The notes beneath the pieces were generated by a model. That model did no database searches. It had not been told where the DNA came from and saw only the letters and a list, made by a program, of their open reading frames with translations. The translations under genes were made by a program, and so were the position numbers. Below, piece by piece: positions 1 to 8,841 of a stretch of DNA of 64,000 nt. The DNA is from Microbispora sp. NBC_01189 (GTDB lineage: Bacteria > Actinomycetota > Actinomycetes > Streptosporangiales > Streptosporangiaceae), in NCBI RefSeq assembly GCF_036010665.1, contig NZ_CP108581.1, positions 4,569,501 through 4,633,500 on the forward strand, in the 5' to 3' direction. Position 1 is the first letter of the stretch. Each line of letters starts with the position of its first letter.

Positions 1-102
1 GCCGCATCCCACCGCCGCGGCGGCCTCAGCCCCGCCTCCGCGTGGTCTCGGGCCGCTCTCGCGGGCCGCCCTCGCGGCGCGCGCGATGGCACGATCGAAC
101 GC

Positions 103-909
103 ATGGACCAGCGGATGATGCGCGCCTATCTCGACCGCATCGGCGCCCCGGCGCCGCGCGCGGCCGACCTCGACACGTTGCGTGAGCTGCACCAGCGGCA
201 CCTCTACCACGTGCCGTGGGAGAACATCCACACCCGTCTCGGCACGCCGGTCACCCTCGACGAGGACGTGTTCCTCGACAAGCTCGTACGGCTGCGCCGC
301 GGCGGCGGGTGCTACGAGCTCAACGGCGCCTTCGCCGCGCTGCTGCGCGAGATCGGGTACGACGTCACGCTGCTCGCGGCGGCGGTGTTCGAGGAGGACG
401 GCACGCCCGTCTTCCCGCTCGACCACCTCGTCCTGCGGGTCGAGCTGGACGGCCCCTGGCTGGTGGACGTCGGGTTCGGCCAGTTCAACGTGTTCCCGCT
501 GCGCATGGACACCGACGAGCCGCAGCGTGACCCCGGGGGCGAGTTCCGGGTGGTCGAGGCCGGCCACGGCGACCTCGACGTGTACTGCGACGGCAGCCCG
601 CGCTACCGGGTCGAGGCGCACCCCCGGCGACTGCGCGACTTCGTGCCGTCCTGGGACTGGCACCAGGTGTCGCCCGAGTCGTTCTGGAACGCGATGGACC
701 TCTGCTCGCTCAGCACCCCGGACGGCCGGGTGACGCTGCACGGCAACCGGCTGATCACGACGTCGGGCGGCCGTACGACGGAGGTGACGCTGGAGGACGA
801 GCAGGCGGTCGTGGCGGCCTACCGCGACATCTTCGGCATCGACCTGGACCGGTCGCCCGGAGCCTGCCACGCCGAGCGCTTCGCCACGACGGAATCCGTC
901 AGTGCCTGA
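103..909 (+). CDS. Arylamine N-acetyltransferase (NAT family)
   Basis: 268 residues, the normal NAT length. The Cys-His-Asp triad is visible: Cys70 in RRGGGCYELN, His108 in PLDHLVLRV and Asp122 in LVDVGFG, at the spacing known for bacterial NATs. The family moves acetyl from acetyl-CoA to arylamines; relatives such as RifF close macrolactams in ansamycin pathways. Translation starts at ATG 103, with a second ATG at 115 as an alternative. A strong hairpin follows the stop, so the gene is probably monocistronic. An arylamine detoxifier near a pathway that may make anthranilate-like compounds is suggestive, but membership in the cluster is inference. The family call is secure. Confidence 0.9.
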   Translation: MDQRMMRAYLDRIGAPAPRAADLDTLRELHQRHLYHVPWENIHTRLGTPVTLDEDVFLDKLVRLRRGGGCYELNGAFAALLREIGYDVTLLAAAVFEEDGTPVFPLDHLVLRVELDGPWLVDVGFGQFNVFPLRMDTDEPQRDPGGEFRVVEAGHGDLDVYCDGSPRYRVEAHPRRLRDFVPSWDWHQVSPESFWNAMDLCSLSTPDGRVTLHGNRLITTSGGRTTEVTLEDEQAVVAAYRDIFGIDLDRSPGACHAERFATTESVSA

Positions 910-917
910 GCCGCCCG

Positions 918-944
918 CCCCCAGCCCGGAGGCCGGGCTGGGGG
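918..944. terminator. Bidirectional hairpin terminator
   Basis: A perfect 12-bp stem (CCCCCAGCCCGG / CCGGGCTGGGGG) with a 3-nt loop lies between the convergent NAT and mutase genes. It has no U tract, as is common in actinomycetes. It would serve both strands. Confidence 0.75.
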
Positions 945-950
945 CCGGGT

Positions 951-1367
951 TCACTTGTCGAGCAGGGCGGCGACGTCGCCGACGATGACGTCGAGGCGGC
1001 TGCCGGTGCCGAAGATCCCGTCCACGCCGAGGGCCAGCAGCGTGGTCCGGTCCTCGGCCGGGATCGTGCCGCCGACGACGACCCGCACGTCTCCCAGCCC
1101 CTCGGCGCCCAGGGCGCCCATCAGGCGGCGGCACTCGTGCAGGTGGTTGCCCGACAGAGACGACAACCCGACCATGTCGGGCCGCTCCCGGCGTACGGCG
1201 GCCACGAGGTCGGCAGGGGTGGTGTGCCCGAGATAGACCACGTCCATCCCGGCCTCCCGCAGCCCGTTGCACACCACGATGGCGCCCCGCCAGTGGGCGT
1301 CCATCCCCAGCTTCGCCACGACGCCCTTGCGGCCGCTCAGCTCTCCTGCCACAACGGGAACTCCCAT
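951..1367 (-). CDS. B12-binding small subunit of an acyl-CoA mutase (IcmB-like)
   Basis: 138 residues with the cobalamin-binding signature DxHxxG (MDAHWRGA near residues 22-29), then the family GxSxL region (VGLSSLSG) and GGTIP loop. It is the separate B12 subunit of a heterodimeric mutase such as isobutyryl-CoA mutase, whose small subunit has about 136 residues. The chosen ATG at 1367 overlaps the 3' end of the large-subunit gene by 31 nt, which implies coupled translation. Its partner is the gene at 1337-3049. The exact acyl substrate cannot be read from this subunit. Confidence 0.85.
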   Translation of the reverse strand: MGVPVVAGELSGRKGVVAKLGMDAHWRGAIVVCNGLREAGMDVVYLGHTTPADLVAAVRRERPDMVGLSSLSGNHLHECRRLMGALGAEGLGDVRVVVGGTIPAEDRTTLLALGVDGIFGTGSRLDVIVGDVAALLDK

Positions 1368-3049
1368 CGTCCCAGCTCGTCGCGGAACACCCGGCCGAGC
1401 TCGCCCAACGTGACATCCGCGTCGACCGCGTCGAGAACCGCCGGCATGACGTTCTCGCCGTCCCGGCAGGCGCGGGCGACCCGCTTGAGGGCGACGCCGG
1501 CCGCCTCCCGGTCGCGGCGGGACCGCGTCCGCTCCAGCGCGGCCACCTGCCGGTCGAGACTGCCGTCGGGCAGTTCGAAGCGGTCGAGCTCCTCGGCGTC
1601 GCCGTCGAGTTGCGTGTTGACGCCGACGACCAGGCGCTCGCCGTTCTCGATCGCCTTCTGCTCGGCGAAGGCGGTCCGCGCGAGCTCCGCGTGTACCCAT
1701 CCCCGCTCGGTCGCGGCGACGATCCCGCCGAGCTCCCCGATGCGCTCCAGGACCCGCCGGGCCCGCTCCTCCAGCGCGTCGGTGAGGTACTCCACGAGGT
1801 AGCTGCCGCCGAGCGGGTCGGCGACCTTCGCCACCCCGGTCTCGTGCAGCAGCACGTACTGCGTGCGCAGCGCGGTCAGCGCGGCGTGCTCGCTCGGGAT
1901 GCACACCGCCTCGTCGTACCCGTTGACGTGCAGCGACTGGGTGCCGCCGCACACCGCCGCGAGGCCCTGCAGGGCGCTCCGCGCGATGTTGACGTGCGCG
2001 TGCCGGGCGCTGTTGGTCACCCCCGACGTCTGGACGTGGTAGCGCAGCAGCTGCGCCCGCGGGTCGCGGACGCCGAGCTCGTCGCGCACCCAGTGGGCCC
2101 ACATGCGGCGCAGCGCGCGATACTTCGCGACCTCCTCGAAGAAGTCGCTGTGCGCGCTGAGGAAGAAGGTGACCCGGGCGAGGACCGGCTCGGCGGCGAG
2201 GCCGCGGTCGAGCAGCGCCCGTACGACGGCCTGGCCGTGGGCCAGGCACAGGGCCATCTCCAGGACCGCGTCCGCGCCGGCCTCGCGGTAGTTGTAGCCG
2301 CTCACGCTGACCGGGTTCCAGCGCGGCATCGTCCGCAGCGCGAACTCGGCCAGGTCGCAGGCCAGCCGGAAGGACCCGGCGGGCGGCAGCGCCTCGGGCG
2401 CGATGGTGATCGCCGTCTCCATGAGGAAGTCGTTCTGGCTGGTGCCCGCGAGGCGGGCGGGCGCGAAGCCCCGCCGCTCGGCCGACCGCACGTACATCGC
2501 GAGGTGGGGCACCGCCCCGATCGGCTGGGAGGAGACCAGCGAGACGCTCACCTCGTCCAGCGGGATGCCGTCGAAGAGCGTGTCGAAGTCGCCGCGCAGG
2601 TCCACGGCGACGCCGCCGCGGCCGACGTCGGCCCCGGCCCTCGGGTCGTCGGAGTCGAAGGCCCGCAGGCTGGGATAGTCGAAGACGCCGTTGATCCCGG
2701 TGGCCCCGCCGTCGAGCAGCATCCGGTAGCGGGCGTTGGTCTCCTGGGCGGTGCCGAACCCGGCGAGCTGCCGGATGGTCCAGGGACGTTCTCGGTACAT
2801 CCCCGGACGGATGCCGCGGGTGTACGGGAACTCACCGGGCAGGCCCAGCCGGTCGTCCGGCCCCCCGGCCGGCTTGTCGCCCGGCCCGTCGCCCGGCCCG
2901 TCGGCGGGGTCCACGGGGTGCCGCTCCGCCGTGCCGGGCACCGTCACCTCCGGCACCGTCACCTCCGGCACCGCCACCTCCGGCAGCGGCACGCCGCTCG
3001 CCGAACGGATCGGCGCGTCCTCCGCCGGCTGCTTCCTGACGCCGTTCAT
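1337..3049 (-). CDS. Acyl-CoA mutase large subunit (methylmalonyl-CoA mutase family, IcmA-like)
   Basis: 570 residues starting at ATG 3049 (MNGVRKQ). The TIM-barrel mutase domain begins near residue 75 (TRGIRPGMYRERPWTIRQ) and runs to the end with no B12 domain, which is supplied by the downstream gene. The length matches IcmA (about 566) rather than full MutB. Such enzymes interconvert n-butyryl-CoA and isobutyryl-CoA or close analogues using adenosylcobalamin. The N-terminal 60 residues are low-complexity, with a VPEVT microrepeat. A branched starter acyl-CoA could feed the fatty acyl-AMP ligase at the far end of the window, but that is speculation. The substrate is unresolved. Confidence 0.82.
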   Translation of the reverse strand: MNGVRKQPAEDAPIRSASGVPLPEVAVPEVTVPEVTVPGTAERHPVDPADGPGDGPGDKPAGGPDDRLGLPGEFPYTRGIRPGMYRERPWTIRQLAGFGTAQETNARYRMLLDGGATGINGVFDYPSLRAFDSDDPRAGADVGRGGVAVDLRGDFDTLFDGIPLDEVSVSLVSSQPIGAVPHLAMYVRSAERRGFAPARLAGTSQNDFLMETAITIAPEALPPAGSFRLACDLAEFALRTMPRWNPVSVSGYNYREAGADAVLEMALCLAHGQAVVRALLDRGLAAEPVLARVTFFLSAHSDFFEEVAKYRALRRMWAHWVRDELGVRDPRAQLLRYHVQTSGVTNSARHAHVNIARSALQGLAAVCGGTQSLHVNGYDEAVCIPSEHAALTALRTQYVLLHETGVAKVADPLGGSYLVEYLTDALEERARRVLERIGELGGIVAATERGWVHAELARTAFAEQKAIENGERLVVGVNTQLDGDAEELDRFELPDGSLDRQVAALERTRSRRDREAAGVALKRVARACRDGENVMPAVLDAVDADVTLGELGRVFRDELGRWEFPLWQES

Positions 3050-3090
3050 GAGGCCGAGGCTGACAGGTGCGCGCGAGGGTGACCAATCGC

Positions 3091-3131
3091 CGAGACCACC
3101 CCGAGATCGGCCGGAGTCGCAGGTGAGAGGG
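3091..3131 (+). promoter_or_regulatory. Possible 11-bp-phased GAG repeat array upstream of the SDR gene
   Basis: Four octamers start at exactly 11-bp intervals: CGAGACCA (3091), CGAGATCG (3102), GGAGTCGC (3113) and TGAGAGGG (3124). The phasing is that of SARP boxes, but there is no TANNNT hexamer 8 bp downstream, and GAG is common in this DNA. Low confidence. Confidence 0.25.
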
Positions 3132-3215
3132 CATGCGGCGGGCGACCGAACCGGACCTGACAGACTAGGGGTCATTCCCCCGTGCCCCGGCCACCCTCGT
3201 CGTACGGTGTGCTCC

Positions 3216-4127
3216 ATGACGGGATCCTTGACGGGCAAGGTCGCGCTGGTCGCCGGAGCGACCCGGGGAGCGGGCAGGGGCATAGCGGTCGAGCTGGGCG
3301 CCGCGGGCGCGACCGTCTACTGCACCGGACGGTCGAGCGAGTCCGGGCGCTCGGAGATGGACCGGCCGGAGACCATCGAGGAGACCGCGGCCCTGGTGGA
3401 CGCGGCCGGCGGCCACGGCGTCCCCGTGCGCGTGGACCACCTCGTGCCCGAGGAGGTGCGGGCACTGGTCGCCCGCATCGAGAAGGAACAGGGCGCCCTG
3501 CACGTCCTGGTCAACGACATCTGGGGCGCGACCAGGATGGAGTGGGACAAGCCGGTCTGGGAGTCGGACCTGGAGTACGGCCTCCACCAGCTCCGCCTGG
3601 CCGTGGACACCCACGCGATCACCAGCCACTTCGCGCTGCCTCTGCTCATCAAGAACCCCGGCGGCCTGGTGGTGGAGGTGACCGACGGAACCGACGAGTA
3701 CAACGCCGCCAACTACCGGGTCTCCTTCTTCTACGACGTGGCCAAGGGCGCGGTCAGCCGCATCGCCTTCGCCCTGGCGCACGAACTGAAGTCGTTCGGC
3801 TGCACGGCCGTGCTGCTCACTCCCGGATGGCTGCGCTCGGAGTTCATGCTGGAGCAGTTCGGCGTCAGCGAGGAGAACTGGCGCGACGCCACGAAGTTCT
3901 CCCCGCACTTCGCGATCTCCGAGACCCCCGCGTACGTGGGACGCGCCGTCGCGGCCCTCGCCGGCGACCCCGAGGTGGCGCGCTGGAACGGTCAGTCCCT
4001 CTCCAGCGGGCAGCTCGCGCGGGTCTACGACTTCACCGACGTCGACGGCAGCCGGCCGGACGCGTGGCGCTATCTGGTCGAGGTGCAGGACCGCGGCCTG
4101 CCGGCCGACACGACGGGATATCGCTGA
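3216..4127 (+). CDS. Short-chain dehydrogenase/reductase
   Basis: 303 residues from ATG 3216. The N-terminal Rossmann motif is GATRGAGRGIA (about residues 12-22), and the active-site YxxxK appears as YDVAKGAV. The call is a classical SDR oxidoreductase of the DHRS1-like subgroup, using NAD(P)H on an unknown carbonyl or alcohol. It is divergent from the mutase operon across a 166-bp region that holds a possible phased repeat array. The long C-terminal extension (GQSLSSGQLARVYDF onward) is typical of the subgroup. The substrate is unknown. Confidence 0.85.
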   Translation: MTGSLTGKVALVAGATRGAGRGIAVELGAAGATVYCTGRSSESGRSEMDRPETIEETAALVDAAGGHGVPVRVDHLVPEEVRALVARIEKEQGALHVLVNDIWGATRMEWDKPVWESDLEYGLHQLRLAVDTHAITSHFALPLLIKNPGGLVVEVTDGTDEYNAANYRVSFFYDVAKGAVSRIAFALAHELKSFGCTAVLLTPGWLRSEFMLEQFGVSEENWRDATKFSPHFAISETPAYVGRAVAALAGDPEVARWNGQSLSSGQLARVYDFTDVDGSRPDAWRYLVEVQDRGLPADTTGYR

Positions 4128-4180
4128 GCCGGCCGTCCGGCCGCATGGAACGCATTGAACGGCGGCGGGATCGGCGGCGG

Positions 4181-4213
4181 GGAGACCGGGGTGAGAGCCC
4201 CTCTCGTTAGCGT
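4181..4213 (+). promoter_or_regulatory. SARP-type promoter for the GNAT-MFS-AspH-GNAT operon
   Basis: GGAGACCG (4181-4188) and TGAGAGCC (4192-4199) are 11 bp apart. Exactly 8 bp later comes TAGCGT (4208-4213), a TANNNT -10. SARP activators are known to bind 11-bp-phased repeats whose last copy sits 8 bp before the -10. The same design, with the same TAGCGT, occurs at 40374-40461 on the other strand. The start codon follows at 4286. Confidence 0.55.
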
Positions 4214-4285
4214 GTGGCGGCGCTCCGACTCGCGGGCGTCGCCGTGGAAGACCGAATACGGCGGGGCTGAGGAGGAAGAACCGGT

Positions 4286-5359
4286 ATGACGACGCTCACC
4301 GATGTCGCCTCCGGCTGGTCGCTGTCCGACCACGTGCCGGACCAGGTGATCGCGAGCTGCCTCTACGACTCACAGGGCTGGCTGCGCGAGTGGGAGAACA
4401 ATCCCATCGAGCACCGCGTGCGCCACGCCTACGTCCACACCCGGCCGGAGGGCAAGGACGGCTCGTCCGTGCTGCCGCTCTACCTCACCACCCGATCGCC
4501 CTTCTGGCACGGGTACGAGGTGCAGGTCGGCCTGGTGGGCAGGTTCGGCAACCCGATCGTCTTCGCCGGGTCGACCTACTCGATGTACGGCAAGCGCGGG
4601 CGGGTGCCCGCCGATCTCGTCCGCGGCGCGTACGACACCGCGATGGAGTGGATCGCGGACGGCGACGCGGAGACGCTGGTCGTACCCAACCTCACCAAGG
4701 AGGGCGTGGCCGACTGGGTCGCCACCGTGGGCCCGCCGACCGGCCGGGTGCTGCTGGAGCGCACCTACTCCTGCGAGATGTCGCGCGACTACGAGGCCCA
4801 CGTGCACGAGCGCCTGCCGAACAAGATCCGGCGGGACGTCGCGCGGCGGCTGCGCCGGGCGCACGAGCGCGGGCTGCGCGTCGAGATGGTCGAGGGCGAC
4901 GCGGCGCACGACCTGGTCCCGGCGGCCTTCCCGCTGACGGTCGACACGAGCGACAAGAACGACTGGCCGGCGCTGTTCGACCAGGAGGCGCTGCACTCCA
5001 TGCTGCGCGTGCCCGGGGCGATGATGCTCACCGCGAAGCTCGGCGACCGGCTCGTCGGCGCGTTCTTCGCGTTCCGCCGCGGCGACGAGGTCACGTACAT
5101 GTGCGGCGGCGTCGACTACGCGACGCTGAACGACTACAGCACCTACATCGCGCTGATGTACGGCGGCACCCGGTGGGCCTACGAGAACGGCATGCGCCGC
5201 ATCGAGTGGGGCCGGGACAACTACCGCTTCAAGGAGCGGCACGGCCTGACCGGGACCAACCTGTACGCCCTGGTCTACACGCCGCGGCCGCAACCCGACC
5301 TCAGCGTGGACATCGCGCACATGCACTGGGTGCTGTTCGACTACATCGAGGCGCATTGA
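4286..5359 (+). CDS. FemX/BioF2-like GNAT-fold acyl- or aminoacyltransferase
   Basis: 357 residues; ATG 4286 follows a clear GGAGGA ribosome site. The sequence has the layout of the GNAT_6/FemAB-like superfamily: a degenerate N-terminal half, then NKIRRDVARRLRRAHERG, and a C-terminal GNAT half with KLGDRLVGAFFAF and NDYSTYIALMYGG. Members include FemX-type transferases that use aminoacyl-tRNA and other N-acyltransferases. It is the first gene of a four-gene operon with a second GNAT protein, an exporter and a hydroxylase, and its stop overlaps the next start. It could attach an amino acid to a pathway intermediate. The donor and acceptor are unknown. Confidence 0.7.
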   Translation: MTTLTDVASGWSLSDHVPDQVIASCLYDSQGWLREWENNPIEHRVRHAYVHTRPEGKDGSSVLPLYLTTRSPFWHGYEVQVGLVGRFGNPIVFAGSTYSMYGKRGRVPADLVRGAYDTAMEWIADGDAETLVVPNLTKEGVADWVATVGPPTGRVLLERTYSCEMSRDYEAHVHERLPNKIRRDVARRLRRAHERGLRVEMVEGDAAHDLVPAAFPLTVDTSDKNDWPALFDQEALHSMLRVPGAMMLTAKLGDRLVGAFFAFRRGDEVTYMCGGVDYATLNDYSTYIALMYGGTRWAYENGMRRIEWGRDNYRFKERHGLTGTNLYALVYTPRPQPDLSVDIAHMHWVLFDYIEAH

Positions 5360-6651
5360 TGTCGCCTGCCCGGAGGCGTGCCGCGCTGCTGTTGATCGCG
5401 GTCATGAGCGTCAACGCCTCCTATACCGTGCTCATCCCGCTCGTGCCCGAGCTCCAGCACCGCGCGGGAGCCGACCGGACGGTGATCGCGCTGATGTTCG
5501 CCCTGTTCGCCGCGGCCAAGACGCTGTCCCAGCCGCTCGGCGGGCTGTGGGTGGACCGCTGGCGGCCGGGGCACGTCGCGTTCGTCGCCCAGCTCGTCGC
5601 CGCCGCCGGAATCGTGATCACGGCGGTGGCCCGCGACCCGCTGACGCTGCTGGCGGGCCGCGTCTGCTGGGGGCTGGGGGAGGGGCTGGTGACGCCCGCC
5701 CTCTATGCGGGCATGGGCCTGCTGTGCCGCCGGTACGGCCTGTCGACCAGCAGGTTGATCGGAACCTTCGGCACCGCCGCGATGGCGGGCTTCCTCGTCG
5801 GCCCGCTGGTCACCGGGGTGGCCGCGCCGCTGGGGCTGGAGACATTGTTCTTCGCGGGCGCGGCGGTCACGGCGGTCACCGCCTTCGGGTTGTTCCAGGC
5901 GATTCCCCGGTCCGGCGAGGAAGGGCCCGGGGAGGCCGAGGCGGACGCCGCCCCGGCCGCCGGCGACGCGCGCGCGGGCTCGGCCGGCCCCTGGTGGATG
6001 TGGGTGCTCGCGCTGGGCGCGCTGGACCTGTTCGCCAACGTGATCTACTCGGCCTTCGAGCCGATGCTGCCGCTCTACCTGAGCGCCGGTAGGGACGGCT
6101 TGGCACGCGGCACGATCTCGGTGGTCTTCGCCGTCGGCCTGGCCACCTTCGCCCTGTTCACCTGGGCGCTCGGCCGCTACACCGAGCGGCTGCGGCTGAT
6201 GACCCTGATCCGCGCCGGCATGGCGGCCATGGCCCTCGGCCTGGCGGGCCTGACCCTGAGCGCGGAGGTGGCGCCGGTCGCGGCGTCGTTCGTCCTGTGC
6301 ATGGCCGGTTGCGCGGTGCTCTACCTGACCGCGCGGCGGGGCCTCATCGAGCTGCGCTCGGCGATGAGCCGTCAGGGGAAGGCGTTCGGGCTGTTCGGCT
6401 TCATCGGCGACTCCGGCAACATCATCGGCCCGATCTTGGGGGTCGCCCTGTTCGGCTGGACCGGCGCCACCTCCTTCCTGCTGCTCGGCGTGCTCTGCGT
6501 GGTCGCGCTGGTGGGGCTGGCCGTGGCGTCCGGGCGGTTCCGCGGCACGCGGGCGACCGAGGCCGGCGAACCCACCAAAACCACCGAACCCACCGAACCC
6601 ACCGAGGCGCAGGTGGTGGCGGCGCAGGAGACCTCGCCAAGACCGTCCTGA
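5359..6651 (+). CDS. MFS transporter, probable product exporter
   Basis: 430 residues with about 12 hydrophobic helices in two sets of six, split by an acidic Ala-rich loop near residues 190-215. Its ATG overlaps the upstream stop (TGATG), so translation is coupled. The N-terminal half carries the MFS loop GGLWVDRWRPG. The C-terminal tail has a Thr-Glu-Pro microrepeat (TKTTEPTEPTE). It is probably a plasma-membrane proton-driven exporter for the product or an intermediate; the substrate is not readable. Confidence 0.85.
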   Translation: MSPARRRAALLLIAVMSVNASYTVLIPLVPELQHRAGADRTVIALMFALFAAAKTLSQPLGGLWVDRWRPGHVAFVAQLVAAAGIVITAVARDPLTLLAGRVCWGLGEGLVTPALYAGMGLLCRRYGLSTSRLIGTFGTAAMAGFLVGPLVTGVAAPLGLETLFFAGAAVTAVTAFGLFQAIPRSGEEGPGEAEADAAPAAGDARAGSAGPWWMWVLALGALDLFANVIYSAFEPMLPLYLSAGRDGLARGTISVVFAVGLATFALFTWALGRYTERLRLMTLIRAGMAAMALGLAGLTLSAEVAPVAASFVLCMAGCAVLYLTARRGLIELRSAMSRQGKAFGLFGFIGDSGNIIGPILGVALFGWTGATSFLLLGVLCVVALVGLAVASGRFRGTRATEAGEPTKTTEPTEPTEAQVVAAQETSPRPS

Positions 6652-6712
6652 TATCGGCTCGGGTGACAGTGATCGTCAGACTTGTCGAGCAGAATGCGGA
6701 GAGATCGAACTC

Positions 6713-7729
6713 ATGAGCGTCACGCACCAGCAGGTCATGGAGCCCATCGTCTGCGGTCATCCCGCGGCGGCCCGGTTGCTGCCCTCCTTCGACGTCGCGC
6801 GGCTTCTCGAGGATCTGGACCGCCTGGACGACCACCAGTGGGCGTTGCAGCAGACCTTCACCTCCGCCGGGCTGGCCGAGCGGGCGCCCTATGACTGGCG
6901 CGCGCTGCCGCTCCGCAGCCCGACGGGCCGTCCCGAGCGCACCGACCCCGGCGGCGCCGGCCTGGACGAGTTCGCCGACACGCCCTGGCTCGCCCAGGCC
7001 CCCTACTTCGCCGAGATCCTGGCCTCGATCCCGGCCCCCCTGCGCTGCGTGCGACTGCTCGCGCTCGGGCCGGGCGCGATCGGCGAGGTCCACTTCGACA
7101 CCAAGGTCGGCTTCCCCTGGGGAAACCTGCGGCTGCACGTGCCGATCACGACCAACCCCGGCGCCGCCCTGATCATCGACGGGGCGGAGCACCGGTGGCA
7201 GCCCGGCACGTTCTGGTTCGGCGACTTCGGCCGGTGGCACCAGGTGCTCAACACCGGCCAGGACAAGCGCATCCACATGATCGTCGACACACTGATCACG
7301 CCGGACACGCTGAGCCTGTTCCCCCCGGACTTCCTCGGCACGCTGTCCGCCGACGAGGTGCTCTACGCCCGTCCCGCCGTGCCGCTGGAGGACCCCGAGC
7401 GCTACCACTGCGCGTTCGAGATCCCCGCGTCGTTCGCCGACTGGGAGGAGGCGGAGGGCCAGTTCCTGCTACCCCAGCCGAAGCTCGCGGCGACCGTCGA
7501 GAGCGATGACGACGGGAGCCGCCTGGTCCTGACGCTGGACGGCGAGCCGGCGTTCGCTCTCGTCCACGTCGGCGAGGGCGAGTTCCGCTTCACCGGATGG
7601 ACGGAGGAGCGCACCATCCAGGTCGTGCCCGGCGGTGCGGCGCCGGCCGTCGTCCTGCGGACCCGCCGGGGCACGGCCGAGCGCCGGCTGGAGATCCCCG
7701 CCACCCGGCGGATCCCGTCCGCGGCGTGA
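6713..7729 (+). CDS. Aspartyl/asparaginyl beta-hydroxylase-family Fe/2OG dioxygenase
   Basis: 338 residues. The Asp/Asn beta-hydroxylase core lies at about residues 100-205: GEVHFDTKVGFPWGNLRLHVPI gives the first His and the strand motif, WFGDFGRWHQVLN gives the distal His, and KRIHMIVD the 2-oxoglutarate region. The core is cytoplasmic and would hydroxylate an amino-acid side chain, free or carrier-bound. About 110 extra C-terminal residues have no assigned domain. It is the third gene of the left SARP-boxed operon, between the exporter and the second GNAT gene. The peptide or amino-acid target is unknown. Confidence 0.78.
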   Translation: MSVTHQQVMEPIVCGHPAAARLLPSFDVARLLEDLDRLDDHQWALQQTFTSAGLAERAPYDWRALPLRSPTGRPERTDPGGAGLDEFADTPWLAQAPYFAEILASIPAPLRCVRLLALGPGAIGEVHFDTKVGFPWGNLRLHVPITTNPGAALIIDGAEHRWQPGTFWFGDFGRWHQVLNTGQDKRIHMIVDTLITPDTLSLFPPDFLGTLSADEVLYARPAVPLEDPERYHCAFEIPASFADWEEAEGQFLLPQPKLAATVESDDDGSRLVLTLDGEPAFALVHVGEGEFRFTGWTEERTIQVVPGGAAPAVVLRTRRGTAERRLEIPATRRIPSAA

Positions 7730-7796
7730 ACCGTCGTCCCGTCCCGCCGGACGGCGCGGCCCGGCGGGACGGTCACGACCGGCCGAGGAGGAGACA

Positions 7797-8798
7797 GTGA
7801 GGATCGAGACGGTGAAGATCGAGACGGTGAACGGCCTGACCATCGGGCTGGTCGACGCCGACGAGGCCGAGCGCGGCGACTGGGAGCGCCACCGGGCCGA
7901 GCTGGACCTGGTCCGGGTCGTGGGCCCGCCCCCGGAGTCGTGGCCGCGGCTGCGGGCCGCGGGCTTCGCCGTCCACCCCGCGTGGATCACCTGGATGGCC
8001 TCGGTCGCCGCGTCGGAGGAGGAGTTCCTGAGCCGGCTGTCGGTGCAGGAACGGCGCAACGTGCGCCTCGGGCTGCGCTACGCGGCCGGCCGCGACGTCC
8101 GGATGGACGTGGCCGACCCGGTGGACGACCTCGTCTTCGACGACTTCCTCAAGTTGTACGAGCCGCACATCGGCGGCATGCGGCACGGCGTGCCGTACGC
8201 GAGCATGGAGCGCGAGGAGATCCTCGGGATGCGCGAGGACTACTTCGCCGTGCAGGCGTTCGAGGACGGCGCGCTCGTAGGCTGCTGCATGTGCCGCAAG
8301 CGCGCCGACGCCTCGACCGTGGTGATCCGGTTCGTGACGACGACCCAGGACAGCCGGCAACACCGCATTGTCCGCGCCATGTACATGCGGGTGTTCGCCA
8401 AGGCCCGCGAGATGGGGTACCGGAGCGTCTCTCTGGGCACCGACCCCGCGCTCTACGGCCACATCGCCAAGCCGGGGCTGTTCCGCTTCAAGAGCCGGCT
8501 GGGCTTCACCCCGATCCCGGCGCGGTTGTTCGGCACCATGGACGACCCCGACGAGGCCACCCGGGTGCTCCGCCTCGACACGCTCACCGAGCCGTCGTTG
8601 CTGATCTCGTACGCCCCGGTCCTGGAAGCACTGGCCCCGGACGCGGGAAGCGAGGGGATCACCTTCGACACCCCGCTGCGCCTGGACGTGCTGACCGGGG
8701 AGGACACCGGCGACCCGGAGGGGGACCTCGGGCCGTACCGGGCGCCGTTCCTCACCGGCCTCGGCGTGGTGCGGATCGGGTCAGCTTCTCAGCCGTGA
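7797..8798 (+). CDS. Second FemX/GNAT-like transferase
   Basis: 333 residues from GTG 7797, which follows GAGGAGGAGA; an upstream extension in frame lacks a ribosome site. The C-terminal GNAT fold is visible: FLSRLSVQERRNVRLGLR, FEDGALVGCCMCR and YMRVFAKAREMGYRSVSLGTD. It is a distant relative of the gene at 4286, so the operon carries two such proteins. A repeat of RIETVKIETV marks the N-terminus. Function is inferred only as N-acyl or aminoacyl transfer. It is the last gene before a zone of insertion-sequence debris. Confidence 0.65.
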   Translation: MRIETVKIETVNGLTIGLVDADEAERGDWERHRAELDLVRVVGPPPESWPRLRAAGFAVHPAWITWMASVAASEEEFLSRLSVQERRNVRLGLRYAAGRDVRMDVADPVDDLVFDDFLKLYEPHIGGMRHGVPYASMEREEILGMREDYFAVQAFEDGALVGCCMCRKRADASTVVIRFVTTTQDSRQHRIVRAMYMRVFAKAREMGYRSVSLGTDPALYGHIAKPGLFRFKSRLGFTPIPARLFGTMDDPDEATRVLRLDTLTEPSLLISYAPVLEALAPDAGSEGITFDTPLRLDVLTGEDTGDPEGDLGPYRAPFLTGLGVVRIGSASQP

Positions 8799-8841
8799 AC
8801 GACCGAGCTTGCAGCTCCTCGCCGTCGATGGATTCGACGGT

